Source of the DNA: Isoetes taiwanensis
Taxonomy: Eukaryota > Streptophyta > Lycopodiopsida > Isoetales > Isoetaceae
Length of the DNA stretch: 64,000 nucleotides
Direction of reading: 5' to 3'
Assembly (NCBI GenBank): GCA_021234155.1
Contig: JAJEKV010000251.1
Location: 188,001-252,000, forward strand
The translations under genes and the position numbers were made by a program. Below, piece after piece: positions 53,951 through 64,000 of this stretch; within the stretch, counting starts at the first letter, position 1; each line of letters opens with the position of its first letter. A model generated the notes under the pieces. It saw nothing but the letters and a program-made list of their open reading frames with translations. It made no database searches and had not been told where the DNA came from.

Positions 53951-56900
53951 TTATAAACAAAAGTAACAATAAATTTGAATCTTTTACGATGGCAATCTTT
54001 GCACCTAGTGGAACGTTTTCTTTGACTTCTTCAAATAAGCCAAGTATTTTTAAGATAAGGAGTACATGTTAGATGAAAAGCAAAGTATTTTTGGGATAGA
54101 AATAAATGTTAGATGAAAGGTTAGATGAAAGTCAATCGTCCTTCTTATACATGTCCAACTTGAAGCTTTTGTATTAAGGTTTTATCTTTTACGGCAATCA
54201 TGATAAAGATCTTACTTACCATCATCAAGGTTGGGTTTCAACCTCATTGTGGTCTTGAGATTCTAAAAACAGTAACCATTCAATAAGGCCTTAAGTTCCC
54301 ATCAACAAGTTCGCAAATTCAAACCTCATTGTAGGTCCTCAAACCTTAAAAACAATAAAAACATATCTATTGCCTAGATTACCACTAGTCTGATTTATCA
54401 CAATACAAAACTAAATCCAGTCAGTTCTGGTCTACGAGTTTAGAATGGGCGGCCATGATCACTTGGATCAAAAGGTCTATCAGTTAAAGACATGGCTCTA
54501 ATTCTGGGCTGGAAGCTCGACCAATGTGTGGAGATGCAGATGCCGAGCTGATAGCTTGAAATTAGGTTCAAACGAACATTGATGCAACGTAAAGTTAGAT
54601 GTGGTCCAAATTTTAGGTCATATGACATGCGCTATTGATGGGGGTGAGAATCTCAAATAAAAGGAGCTAGTCAAAAGCACATTTGATTACTTTTTACAGA
54701 ACTTACATGTTTTGTGCCTTTGTAATTTGTAATAAAGTTCCCTATATCAATATCATCAAAAGCATCGGTAATTAATTTCTAGTTACAAATAAAAAATGTA
54801 GTTTCCGTCTTCCAAATGCTTGGCAAAGACATTGGAATCTCCTGAAACATGGACTCTCTAGTACGACGCAACAACACTTTGTAGTATAATTATATTGCAA
54901 TAGCATATTATCTGTTGCAATGTTATACGATGATTATGTTGGATTGAATATATAGCACAATAACATGGGGTTTCTTTTGTACTTTTGTACATTTTTTCTA
55001 TGGTTTTTATATGATTTGGTGGCCGTATTTCAGGGGGTGTACTACGTACATCTAGAGTGCGCATTGTATTTTCATCTTCTAATTTCATGTTCTCAATGGT
55101 TTAGACCCATGTTTGCATGATGCTTGTGCTATGCATTTCTTTTAATGGTCAAGATTGAGTCCTGGAGTCCTCAATCAAGGGCTCAGAATAAATACCCTAT
55201 TTCATGGCCTATTTCCCTCATGTATTTTTTCCTAAAAAAATCCAATGTTAAGGTGTACATATCGAGCTCATGTGTTTTAAGGTCTTTATTTTCTGCTCTG
55301 TCGATTGCTTGGACCTCCTTCAATATAGCAGCAAGAGTTCGATGCAAGCAGCAGGATTGGCTCTGATCATTTCAAAGCTTGGAGCCAGACACATGTTGTT
55401 TTAAGGAGCTGTGATACCATGCCCCTTCCATACAAAGAAAAAAGGTTTTTTCTTTTTGAATTTGAAGCTAGGGGTCAGGGTTTCGGCCCTTGGACTAGGA
55501 ACTTTTGGGCTTCTCCATAAACATAATAGCAATAGATAAGACTTTTCGTTTTGGGAATCACTGGGAAGGATGGTCTGGTGCATACAGATGCAAGACTGGA
55601 TCAAAATGGGTATTTGTCCATGCAGATATATAGCCTTTCTTGGCTTGTTGTGGTTGGTGTTCTGGCTGTGCTTAAGTTAAAAGCTAGGTCCAAATGGATA
55701 TCGCTGAGACAGATTTGCGTAAACTCTTGATGTTGTTTGGTTTAAACTTTCTTCAAATGCTTGCATTTTGTAGATTCTATTAGTTGCTTATATTGCCAGA
55801 TGAAGCGGACCTGGTTAGAGTTGGAAAATTAGTATTTCAAACAACTCTTTTACAATATTTTAAGACAACCCCAATGATAAGGATGATGCTCCATCTTGCT
55901 CTGGTGCAACTTCTTTCAACAAGTGATATTCCTTCATATCTCTCTTTTGTTGCTGGACTCACAAGCTGCCTTCTTGGATCTCTGCTATTTATTACCTTGC
56001 AGGGTTATCTTGTTCTATTGCAAGGGACATGATGCCACAATATTCTCCTTATCTTCATGATTTCAATCACATTGTTTGTGATATTCACATGGTCATGATG
56101 GGATATAACGAGGATGGTGGACTTTATTTGTGCATGCTTCATACTTGGAGCTTCTTCAAATCCATACAAGGCCATTTTAATGTTAATGCCATTTTTAGTG
56201 GATGTTAATGTTTATTAGATGGCAAATTTAATGTCATTAAAGTTCACAACCTGATTTACTTTCATCAGTATACTATGCAGTCTCATGATGCTCTTGATGT
56301 GGAAACGAATGAGTGGAAGAGACTGGCTGATTATGAAGACTTTTGGAGAGCACGTGATTATGAACAAGTTATATTCTCTTTTAAGTGCTGTGACCACAGT
56401 CTTGTAGATGCACGGGAGAACAAAATAAGATACCGAGTCCTGGCTTTGGAGTTAATCCAACTTGCTCAAAGACAGTGCATTTGGAATAAGGCACTAATGC
56501 AAGTGGAGATGAATCTAAGGGCTCACATTGTTTGCAAGCTGGAGCTTTTTTCTAAATCATGATGTAAGGACATGAATGTGAAATATTTTGCAATTCTATT
56601 TATACATAAATTGTGCTTGAGGCAGGTTAAATACTTATTATGTTATTCAGAATAGAAGCATTTGATAATAAAAAGTCGTAACATGGGTTACCGTTTGTCT
56701 ATTGTCTATCATGGTATTATGCCTCACTTAACATTAGGCGTCATGGCTTGTTTTTAGCTCCACTACCATTTTATATTATGATTCATATGCACCCAGGAAT
56801 CTCCATGCACAAATATTACATGCACAATGGGCCAAAAAAATTTTTACAATAACAACCAACCCATAACTACCATTGACATTAATTAACACAAACCATTGCA

Positions 56901-57041
56901 TCCAACACACTTAAATTAGAATCCCCCCTAAAACCCCCTTTGGTTTGGGTGCATATTGACACGGGGGATTACACAGGGCACATGACAACGACATGAACAT
57001 GTTTATTGACCATTTGAATCAAAGTTTGCACCGTTCAATAT
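53951..57041. other. ZIP 3' flank and intergenic DNA
   Basis: Short plus-strand frames at 55784-56032 and 56275-56562 (DVETNEWKRLADYEDFWRAR) read somewhat like protein but lack recognisable domains. Otherwise AT-rich with no gene seen. I could not identify a polyadenylation site with confidence. Confidence 0.4.
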
Positions 57042-57300
57042 TATAAGATGCGCTTTGTTGCACAAGACTATGTTCAACAAGCAGATATTGATTATATGGA
57101 AGTCTTTGCACCAAGTTGCTTGTCTTACAACAAGTTTGTGTTAGCTCTTGCAGCATAGAATCAAAAGCTTGTCCAATGCCACAAATATTATTTCAGCTTT
57201 ATTTCAATGGAATCTTCAAGAAGAAGCATAGATGCATCAGTCTCAAGGTTTTGTTTTTCCAAGCAATAAATATTTGGTATGCAAGCAAAGAAACAGTCCT
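57042..57300 (+). pseudogene. Ty1/copia reverse transcriptase fragment
   Basis: YKMRFVAQDYVQQADIDYME VFAPSC (57042-57120) matches the copia pattern K.RLVAKGYxQxxGIDYxEVFAPV. Then FVLALAA follows to a TAG at 57154, and in another frame FNGIFKKKHRCISLKVLFF (57195-57250) corresponds to FLNGxLxEEVYMxQPxGF. The YxDD motif, integrase and RNase H are not seen. It is a short dead relic. Confidence 0.55.
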
Positions 57301-58659
57301 TATGGGCCCAGATAGGTATTAAGAGCATGAAACAAGATTTGCATGCATCTTTCAAGTCATATCTACACTTTCATATAGCCACAAGAGATATTTTCAAGCA
57401 TACATTTCAGCTCACGTACTTGTGATTGCTCACAAGTGATATATGGCAAGCTTCAAATTTCTAAGGGTACATCCACCTTACAAGCAACTGCCTCAATGCC
57501 CTTATGACAAAAAATAGAGTTGCTCATTTATTCAGTTACCATATTAGATATACAATGTGGAATGCACATCACTAAGCAAGTATGGTTTTGTCCAAAACTT
57601 CTGAATGATTCGCAAGGTTTTGGTTTGTCAAATATCAACTGCAACAACATGTTTGTGTCTATGCAGCATAAGCAGTTGTAGCCTATTCGGAGCTTGCAAT
57701 CACTTATGAGCTTCAACATGTATGAAAAGCTTTTAAACATTCTAATGAGTTATAACATCCAAATGTTAGTTTTGGGTAGACCAAAACAGCCTACAAAGAA
57801 GATGTCTCCCTTAGTGGATAGCAAGTTGTCTTATTGATTTGGAAGCCACATGTAGATTATAGCTGACATTATAATTGGCAAAGCAGAAGCGGCATTTGCT
57901 AAATTGGTAAAAATCTCATTTGTTCCTATCAAAAAACGTTTCTACAGACTCGCATCATACACAGAATTAGCAGATGAAATTAAAGTAGGACCATTTTGTG
58001 AATTGTAGAGTCTTTGGATTCTGCTGTATGGCATATTGATTGGCCAGTCCATTCACACATAGCAACCCCCAGAAGCTTGGACAGAAAATCGTCAAAGACA
58101 AAATAAAATTGCCTCCATATCTTATTAGTGAGGCACATTCATTGCTAAGAGAGCTGGAAAGGATCAAAATGTTATACTTCTTCACTATTTTTTTTTGGAA
58201 GCAAGCCGGCCCTCTAATCCTATCAAATCCGTGCCCTCCTCTCAAAGCTTCTGCTCCGAAGTGCCATGCTGTCGGATCTGCAAAAAGAAATAAAACTCTG
58301 TCATATCTGCCAAATCTTATATCTGTCTGCCATAGCTGTGCTTCTGCCATCTGAAAAAAAAAAACTCAGAGAAAATCAAATAGCACCGTAGCTCTGCCTA
58401 CTTCCATAGCTCTACCTATTTTCATAGTTGCCTGATCCATCCTCTGTTGGCCATAGCCTGTTTGCTGCCCAAGCCGCTGAATTGCCACACAAAGAAAACA
58501 AAGAAAAAATGAACAGAGTGGAATTTCCATGAATTTCCCTCACCATACATCAAATCCAACGATTCTAAGGCTCTCTACATGCATAGAAATCCTAGCTGGC
58601 TGCAACATGGATAGCCTCAAATTGCTTCAAAGTTTCAACTCGTATTTGTGCAAACGTGC
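57301..58659. other. intergenic, nothing recognised
   Basis: Possible further decayed retrotransposon DNA. A plus frame at 58040-58354 and a minus frame at 57967-58350 overlap; neither shows a domain. Confidence 0.4.
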
Positions 58660-59365
58660 CATATAACTAGCTAGATCATGAAAGACTGAAAAATTGTCTT
58701 TGTATGTGAGTATAGACCGAAGGAATGTGGAGTTGAGGAATGAATGAGCTGTAAGATAGGGGGTCGCAAAGAACAAAAGAAAAACCAAACTTCTTTCATC
58801 ATTACAGGCCACTTGATTATAAGATGCACTTAAATATCAATAACATCTTAGACGTATAGATGAAATTAATTATTCTTTAGCGCACTCAGCTTCTACATAT
58901 TAAATTTGGAATTTTGTTGTGTGTATGGCTATATCTATATTGCAGTGTACAGAAATACCAAATGCAGATGACAAGGGATTCATTAACATAAGTATATTAC
59001 TAAGAAAGACATCCTTTGGAGATAGTCTTCTCCTCATTTTGGCACTTTGTTTTCATTCAGTCTTTGAAGGCATTGCTATTGGTATCACAGGCAAGTGTTT
59101 CTTTATGTTTTATAAAAATAAAGAGAAACGAGGAATAAAGGAAAAAAGTTGAAGTGAAATAATAAAAAGAAAGAACTATAATGCGTAATAGACAAATTAA
59201 AATGGATTGAACCAAAAGGTTTATGGGCCCAACCAATAAAACAAAAGCTTTATCATACTTGATAGGCAAATGACAATCATTACAACCATAATTATACAAT
59301 TCATTAGGTTCCATTTACTCCAGATATTTCTTATAGAGTAGACAAAGAATCTTGAAAAAGAAAAC
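58660..59365 (+). repeat. segmental duplicate of ZIP intron 2/exon 3/intron 3
   Basis: Matches 52268-52985 with scattered substitutions and small indels, same orientation, about 6.4 kb downstream. Its right edge meets the left arm of an inverted repeat (59362). Confidence 0.9.
58946..59090 (+). pseudogene. duplicated ZIP exon 3 with GC splice donor
   Basis: Same length (145 nt) and frame as exon 3, with four substitutions, two of them changing residues (Thr to Ile, Ser to Thr near the end). The HSVFEG metal-site motif is kept. The acceptor TATATTGCAG is intact; the donor is CACAG|GCAAGT where the parent has TCAG|GTAAGT. GC donors can work in plants at low frequency. There is no copy of exon 4 to the right within the window, so the exon is stranded beyond the stop of the parent gene. 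Confidence 0.85.
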
Positions 59366-59574
59366 AAGGTGCTACGCACGGAGGGTTGTCCTCCATGGCC
59401 AGAGGGTGAAGTGGCTTAAATCATAGTTCAAAATCATGTCTTTACAATCAATTCAAAATGCTACTTCTAGACAATAGAATACTTGATATCATGATTTTAT
59501 TGGAATTGACCTGAAGAAATCTTTGATGCTCGGCATGTTTTATCAGCATATAAATGAGAGAACTCCTTGAAGAT

Positions 59575-59650
59575 CTCTTTTATCTCCCTCCCTCCCTTCC
59601 TCTCTCCCTCCCTCCCTGCGTGCGTATGTGTGTGTGTGCACGCACGCGTG
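59575..59650. repeat. CCCTCC and TG/CG simple repeats
   Basis: ctccctccctcccttcctct followed by tgcgtgcgtatgtgtgtgtg. Open frames across it on the minus strand are composition artefacts. Confidence 0.85.
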
Positions 59651-60102
59651 TTTCCCAGGAACGATAGCCATTTTACAAACGATGAATGCATGAAAGTGAG
59701 GCTTAGGTACATTTATTGCGTCATCTGAATGGAGAACCATGTGAAATAGATAGCGGATTCGTCGGATCTGTACAAACATACGAAGTAATGTATGAAGAAT
59801 CCAAATACAGCATTGGGGGGATGGGGGGGAGGAGAGAGAGAGAGGTGCGAAAAAACTTAGGAACTGTGAATTGTTTTGCATGATAATTTTGTTCAAGGTA
59901 TGAAGGAAGAACTCGATATTATAAATTGAAAAAGATTGCTAAGAATTTAATAGCATGAAATACATGGAAGTTGCAAGCAAAGTAAAGCTATTTAAAAATG
60001 CAGCGGCATGTCTTTTGTTACTGAATAGTTATAGGTCGGGTTCTGAGCCTAGGCCCTATCGAAGCCAATGATTTGGAGTCTTGGTTGAGCTCGAACGTGC
60101 AT

Positions 60103-60761
60103 TTACCCTGGCTCTTCAGTACGCTTTTGACGCAATGATTGAGGATCTGCCTTCATTGTAGCTAATGCGCCTCTTAATAGATAACCGAGAAATTTATCAA
60201 GCAATGCTCCTACCATTGTGACATATAGCGTCTGGATGCAGTGTCGATGTCGCCGAATATTGTTAACTCTTCCATCACGTCGTCGTTCCCTCATGTGTCG
60301 CAAAGACTGCCCGACACTACCTTGTTGCAAGCATTGCACATTTTCACGACCTCGTTGTCGCCAGTTATATTCAATCTCAATGTTCCTGAGACCTGCGCAT
60401 CCAAAAATGTTTGATTAGTAGAAATTTGTGTCAAAGAAGGTGACACGCAAGGACAATTTTGGCTTAATTTTAGGAGCAGAAGATATGCCTTGGCATTGTC
60501 TAGAACATGTGCTATGAAGACTTCGTTTATGAGTGTCGCCACTACGTCATCATCCGAAAACAATAATTCATCCGAAAACCAGCTTGACCACACTAACCTG
60601 GACTTCCTTTTGCATTTGAGATGTCGATGCAGCCAACGTTTTTCTATCAGCATTTTCTTTATCTCTAGGTCTCTGAGCTCCATTAGTTGTTCTTCTACAA
60701 CATTTGCTGTAAGACGACTTTCTTTTTGGATAATAGTTGGCTCCTTTAGACAACCGCACAT
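60103..60761 (-). CDS. unidentified minus-strand reading frame
   Basis: An open frame of 156 codons (60291-60761) with an ordinary composition: MELRDLEIKKMLIEKRWLHR, WSSWFSDELLFSDDDVVATL, AKAYLLLLKLSQNCPC. A second frame (60103-60339) continues on the same strand with LLDKFLGYLLRGAL. It might be a transposase-type or host gene fragment, but I recognise no domain. Confidence 0.3.
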
Positions 60762-61245
60762 GGAATGCTAGTGAGGAAAAGTTTTTCATGGCCCGTACAT
60801 TTTATCACGTCCATATTTCTAGCCTGAATATGAGGGTTGATTATGGGGAACTTTTCTTTTTGCTTAAAGCATGTCCATTATAATTACATTACTTGCTTGG
60901 CATTCGGTCCCGTGTCTAAAGTTGATTTTGAAAGAATAGTGTCACATGTAAGTATAGTCTTTCAATAACATGATTGAAGATGGGTTGAAAGGCAATATCT
61001 CTTTCAAAGCATGTACTAAACCATTGTGCAATTGACATTTTAGCTTTGTGGATTTGGGCTGAACGCACACAACTTAGTCTTTTGTAGATATGTTTTTCTT
61101 ATTTGTCTATAGGAATAGGATCTTGTATTTAATATTATTTGGCTAGGTTGCAGAAAATACACATATACAAAATGAGTTTGCTGCTATTTTTGGATATTGG
61201 GGATGTGCATTTTTATGACATTCAGGCTGGCCGCATGCAATGTAG

Positions 61246-61665
61246 AAATTTGCCTGTGCAAAAGCTTTTGTACAACAATGTGGCTGGAAATATTTCTGTG
61301 AGGATAAAGGTTCAGCACGAAGCTCTTTATCTGGATTTCCTAGTCTGCTTCAAAAGAAGTTAAGTAGTCTTGAAGAGCAGTGGTGGCGAGGCGAATACAC
61401 ATGGCATCCAAAGACATTTTTAATATCGTGTGATAGTAAGGTTTCACTGATATATTTTAGAGAGACTGAAACTCGTAGGACTATCATGACAACTACCCAC
61501 TCAGTTGGCAGTTCATCAAGCTTTTGTCATGCATCCAATTCAAGAAGGGAACGCTTTTTGGCATTTGCAAGAGTTGACTATGATGGGATGTTCTATTTTG
61601 CTACAGCAACACAGAACCATGTGTGTCTTTTTTATGCTAGACAGCCTGTAAATCATGTTCTTCAG
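61246..61665 (+). CDS. internal exon resembling plant TAF1C (RNA polymerase I TIF-IB/SL1 subunit)
   Basis: Acceptor ATGTAG| at 61245, then 140 open codons to the donor TTCAG|GTATGT. The reading includes ARSSLSGFPSLLQKKLSSLE, EQWWRGEYTWHPKTFLISCD, RRERFLAFARVDYDG and ATQNHVCLFYARQPVNHVLQ. In plant TAF1C-like proteins (the pol I initiation factor needed for rRNA transcription) a comparable order occurs: a GFP..L...L stretch, a WHP motif with a V.L.D.R-like strand, and a strand pattern ending L.LFD.R.P..PVLQW, as in a beta-propeller. The exon is intact. Other exons were not identified in the window, so it may be a fragment or part of a long-intron gene. The family assignment is from memory and moderate. 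Confidence 0.4.
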
Positions 61666-61669
61666 GTAT

Positions 61670-62150
61670 GTTGATATTCTCTTTTTTTTTGCTATATGTG
61701 ATGGGATATTTAGCCTCTCTCTTGAATATAACTATGGCATAACAGCCCAGAAATAGTCCAGCTTTTATGGTCAAGCATGTAGTCCACTTGGCTACATATA
61801 GAATAGAATGTTTATAGATGGGCTTAAATATGTTTTAATACCATCACATTGAATATCTTGTTCGCTGGTCAGTAAGGCAGAAGATCACTTTCTGTTTGTG
61901 TACAAAATACAGGTTTGCAGTTGTCTTTTCAGCTGAGAGGATGTTCCAAAGCTGTTAAGTTTTTGTATCTGTGTTTTGTCAGTATTTCCGATTATCTTTT
62001 TGAGAACTGGATGTTGTAAGGCTGTAAAATTTTGTGTAGGACAGAATCCTGTTACTTTGAAGACAAATAAAAGCTCGGATACAGGACGTTGCTTACTAAA
62101 CAACAGTTTGGAGCTATTACATTTGCTTATTATCGGGTCGTTATTTCCAC
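61670..62150. other. intron-like DNA after the TAF1C-like exon
   Basis: AT-rich. Short frames only. Confidence 0.3.
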
Positions 62151-62152
62151 CT

Positions 62153-62343
62153 ATTACAATGATGCCATGGAAGGATGCCTTAAAGAGTTGCAGTCTGCTT
62201 TCTCATAACATGCATCCAAATGGGAATACACAATACAACTTTGGATTTGCACTTATTACAATGACACCATGGAGGATGCTTTGAAAAGCTTCATTCTGCT
62301 TTTTCATCACATGGGAATACACAATACAACCTTGGATTTGCAA
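62153..62343. repeat. ~100-bp tandem duplication
   Basis: ttacaatgatgccatggaag..aatacacaatacaactttggatttg is followed directly by ttacaatgacaccatggagg..aatacacaatacaaccttggatttg. Confidence 0.85.
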
Positions 62344-62493
62344 AGATATTGAAATTATAGTTTTTTCTTTTGATTTTAAGCACATGTTTCCTCCAACAAA
62401 ACTTTGATTATCATGTGAGAAATACGGAAGATAACATGGCAAATAAACATTGTGGCATACAATGGCAAGTAATTTGGGTGTTGCAAATAGGGA

Positions 62494-62640
62494 TGGAGTC
62501 ACCTCGTCTCCAAATATTGAAGCATAGTATTAAAAGCAAGATTGTGCCAAAAGGGTTTTTTTTGTCTTGGTAGGGGAGTCATCTTTGCTCCAAATATTGA
62601 AGTACAAGGCTAAAAGCTATATCTTGGCATGTTGTTGTAT
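62494..62640. repeat. diverged ~80-bp tandem duplication
   Basis: ggagtcacctcgtctccaaatattgaagca and ggagtcatctttgctccaaatattgaagta, each followed by a taaaagc word. Confidence 0.7.
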
Positions 62641-63286
62641 CTATCAATGCATAACTTCAGTTGTGTTGTTACAACTTACCTTCTAATGAAAAGCTGCTTT
62701 CAAATAGTTTATTAACTCAAATAGAAAAGCCAAATTCCAATCCACATATTCAAACGAATAGAATTTACACATGCAACCAATGCAAGATTAACAAGGTGCT
62801 GCACACGAGGGGTCCGATGGCCGCAGGGCTCAAAAATAGCAACGAGTCTAACCAGTAAAAATGCCGCTCACTATTTGAGGCTACCAGAAAAAATATTTGT
62901 TAGAGCATTTTTTAGTGTATTATGCCAGAAATTTGTTATTTTAATGTCGAAAAATTGCCGGAAATTTTTCAGGATGACCGGAATTTAACACAAGTGGGCG
63001 GATTTTTAGGGGAGGAACTCCCCTATTTTCGAACATGTACATCCATTCTCTCCTTTATTACACTTTTCCTTATGCTTCTGCCATCCTAGTTCTATACCAA
63101 GCACCAAACACCAATACCTTGCGCTCAAATCCCAAAGTCCATATGTCCAACTACATCCTACTCCAATAACACCTCAACACCTAAGCAGAACTTAGTAATG
63201 CAAATGCGTACCATCACCTTCACAAAATGTCAATGTCTTAAAATAGCAATTCCGATTCAAACACTCTATTGTCTACAACTACAACT
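62641..63286. other. intergenic, includes a CCGG-rich patch
   Basis: tgccggaaatttttcaggat and gaccggaatttaac at 62955-63000 resemble the CCGG-rich DNA upstream of the ZIP gene. No gene seen. Confidence 0.35.
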
Positions 63287-63343
63287 TAAGCCACTTCACT
63301 CTCCGGCCATGGAGGGCAACCCTCCGTGCGCAGCACCTTGTTT

Positions 63344-64000
63344 ATGTTTGTGTGTATTAGATAGCAAGAAGCATACATATAATTTTTAAACCATTCTATA
63401 GGTGCGCATGGCTAATTGGAACTTTTATTTAGGAATTTGAAACTTTTTTTTTTGAAGGATGACAATCTATTATCAAGGAATATCAAGATACATACAAGGG
63501 ACCTGTGACATGGGACTCAAAATTTAGAGGACGAGATGGTCCACTAAGCAAAACCACCCAAACACAGTATGTAATCATACTCCTTGTGCCACCTTGAGGC
63601 GTTTAACGGCCTCATCACAATCAACATGTTCTGCAACATCGGGATGATCATCAACAGACATCAAGTTATCATGCCACTGAATAGAACGAGGCAGGATCGC
63701 CTCGTGACATAACCAACTTCTTCCTCGCTGCCTTCTTCCAATTGACCTGTTGCTATGACTCTTTAGCGCACTGAAGATTAGGACCATCAGCCATAACAAC
63801 CTCAGAAACATGAGAAGCAGAAGCAACAACAGGGAGAGTGGTAGGAACTATAGCTGCAGCTGGCGGTGCTAAGGACGACACCATTGGAACTGTGTGTAGA
63901 GCATCTTCCATAGCCGAGGAATGCAAGACAATTGGCAAAGGTTGATCATGAATAGATGAAGAGATAACAGGAGGAGCTTGAACCTGAGAAGAATCTTGAA
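63344..64000. other. end of window, possible retroelement remnant on the minus strand
   Basis: A T-run at 63441-63450 would be a poly(A) tail on the minus strand. Beyond it, minus-strand frames run to the window edge (SEVVMADGPNLQCAKES near 63770, KKLVMSRGDPASFYSVA near 63700 in another frame). Compatible with the 3' part of a poly(A) retroelement, but no domain could be named. Confidence 0.25.

Larger units (their letters stand above)
59362..63343. mobile_element. region bounded by a 58-bp inverted repeat (candidate TIR element)
   Basis: AAACAAGGTGCTACGCACGG... (59362-59418) is matched in reverse complement at 63287-63343 with about 4 mismatches. The arms point inward, as terminal repeats would. 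A partial third copy (acaaggtgctgcacacgagg) sits at 62791 in direct orientation. No target duplication is evident. Inside are an unknown minus-strand frame and a TAF1C-like exon. The arms could instead be two insertions of one dispersed repeat. Confidence 0.4.

Noticed and set aside
59543-59896. Minus-strand frames with THTHTHA and EGGREE stretches
   Set aside because: Created by the TG and CCCTCC simple repeats.

Overview
The window looks like repeat-rich nuclear DNA of a land plant. Supporting signs are Arabidopsis-type TTTAGGG telomere-like units, plant GT-AG introns, a B3 transcription-factor fragment, CACTA (En/Spm) TNP2 transposases with DUF4218/DUF4216-type tails, and one intact plant ZIP metal-transporter gene. 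Nothing prokaryotic was seen. The species cannot be fixed from sequence alone. Domain and family calls are by eye; no database was searched.

Layout. 0-5.2 kb: a candidate non-autonomous CACTA-like element (778-5153, ends CACTGCAA/TTGCAGTG) that carries unrelated gene scraps: an unidentified piece, a SNF2 helicase piece (minus strand) and a B3-domain piece (plus strand), with GC-rich CGTCGC blocks near both ends. 5.2-11.7 kb: a plus-strand transposon, here called E1. It has a palindrome and TATA promoter, a short first exon, an intron with three ~110-bp hairpin repeats and seven TTTAGGG units, a SET-domain reading frame, and a broken TNP2 transposase with a DUF4216-type tail. 11.7-21.9 kb: about nine tandem units of a ~1.12-kb satellite. 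22-29.5 kb: a second element, E2, built on the same plan (CGTCGC block, ~800-bp polypyrimidine leader, GTAAGT donor, four copies of the same hairpin repeat, then unrecognised exons). 30.9-35.2 kb: a third, minus-strand CACTA element (TNP2), with a ~950-bp Tourist-like MITE just beyond it. 36-41 kb: AT-rich DNA with short tandem repeats and a tRNA-like SINE head. 41.6-43.4 kb: broken fragments of a Gly-rich hnRNP-like gene and a MYB gene.

The only clearly intact host gene is a four-exon ZIP transporter (50042-53950, 347 codons, eight predicted membrane spans). A ~0.7-kb segment holding its third exon is duplicated 6.4 kb downstream, with a GC instead of a GT splice donor. The duplicate abuts one arm of a 58-bp inverted repeat whose partner lies 4 kb away. 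Between the arms is a 140-codon exon resembling the plant RNA polymerase I factor TAF1C.

The main points of interest are the hairpin-repeat intron shared by E1 and E2, the SET-domain frame inside a CACTA transposon, the mosaic of captured gene fragments, the satellite with indel-dominated unit differences, and the duplicated ZIP exon. Many coding remnants need single-base shifts to read through. That can mean decay or uncorrected long-read indels; the intact ZIP exons show it is not uniform.
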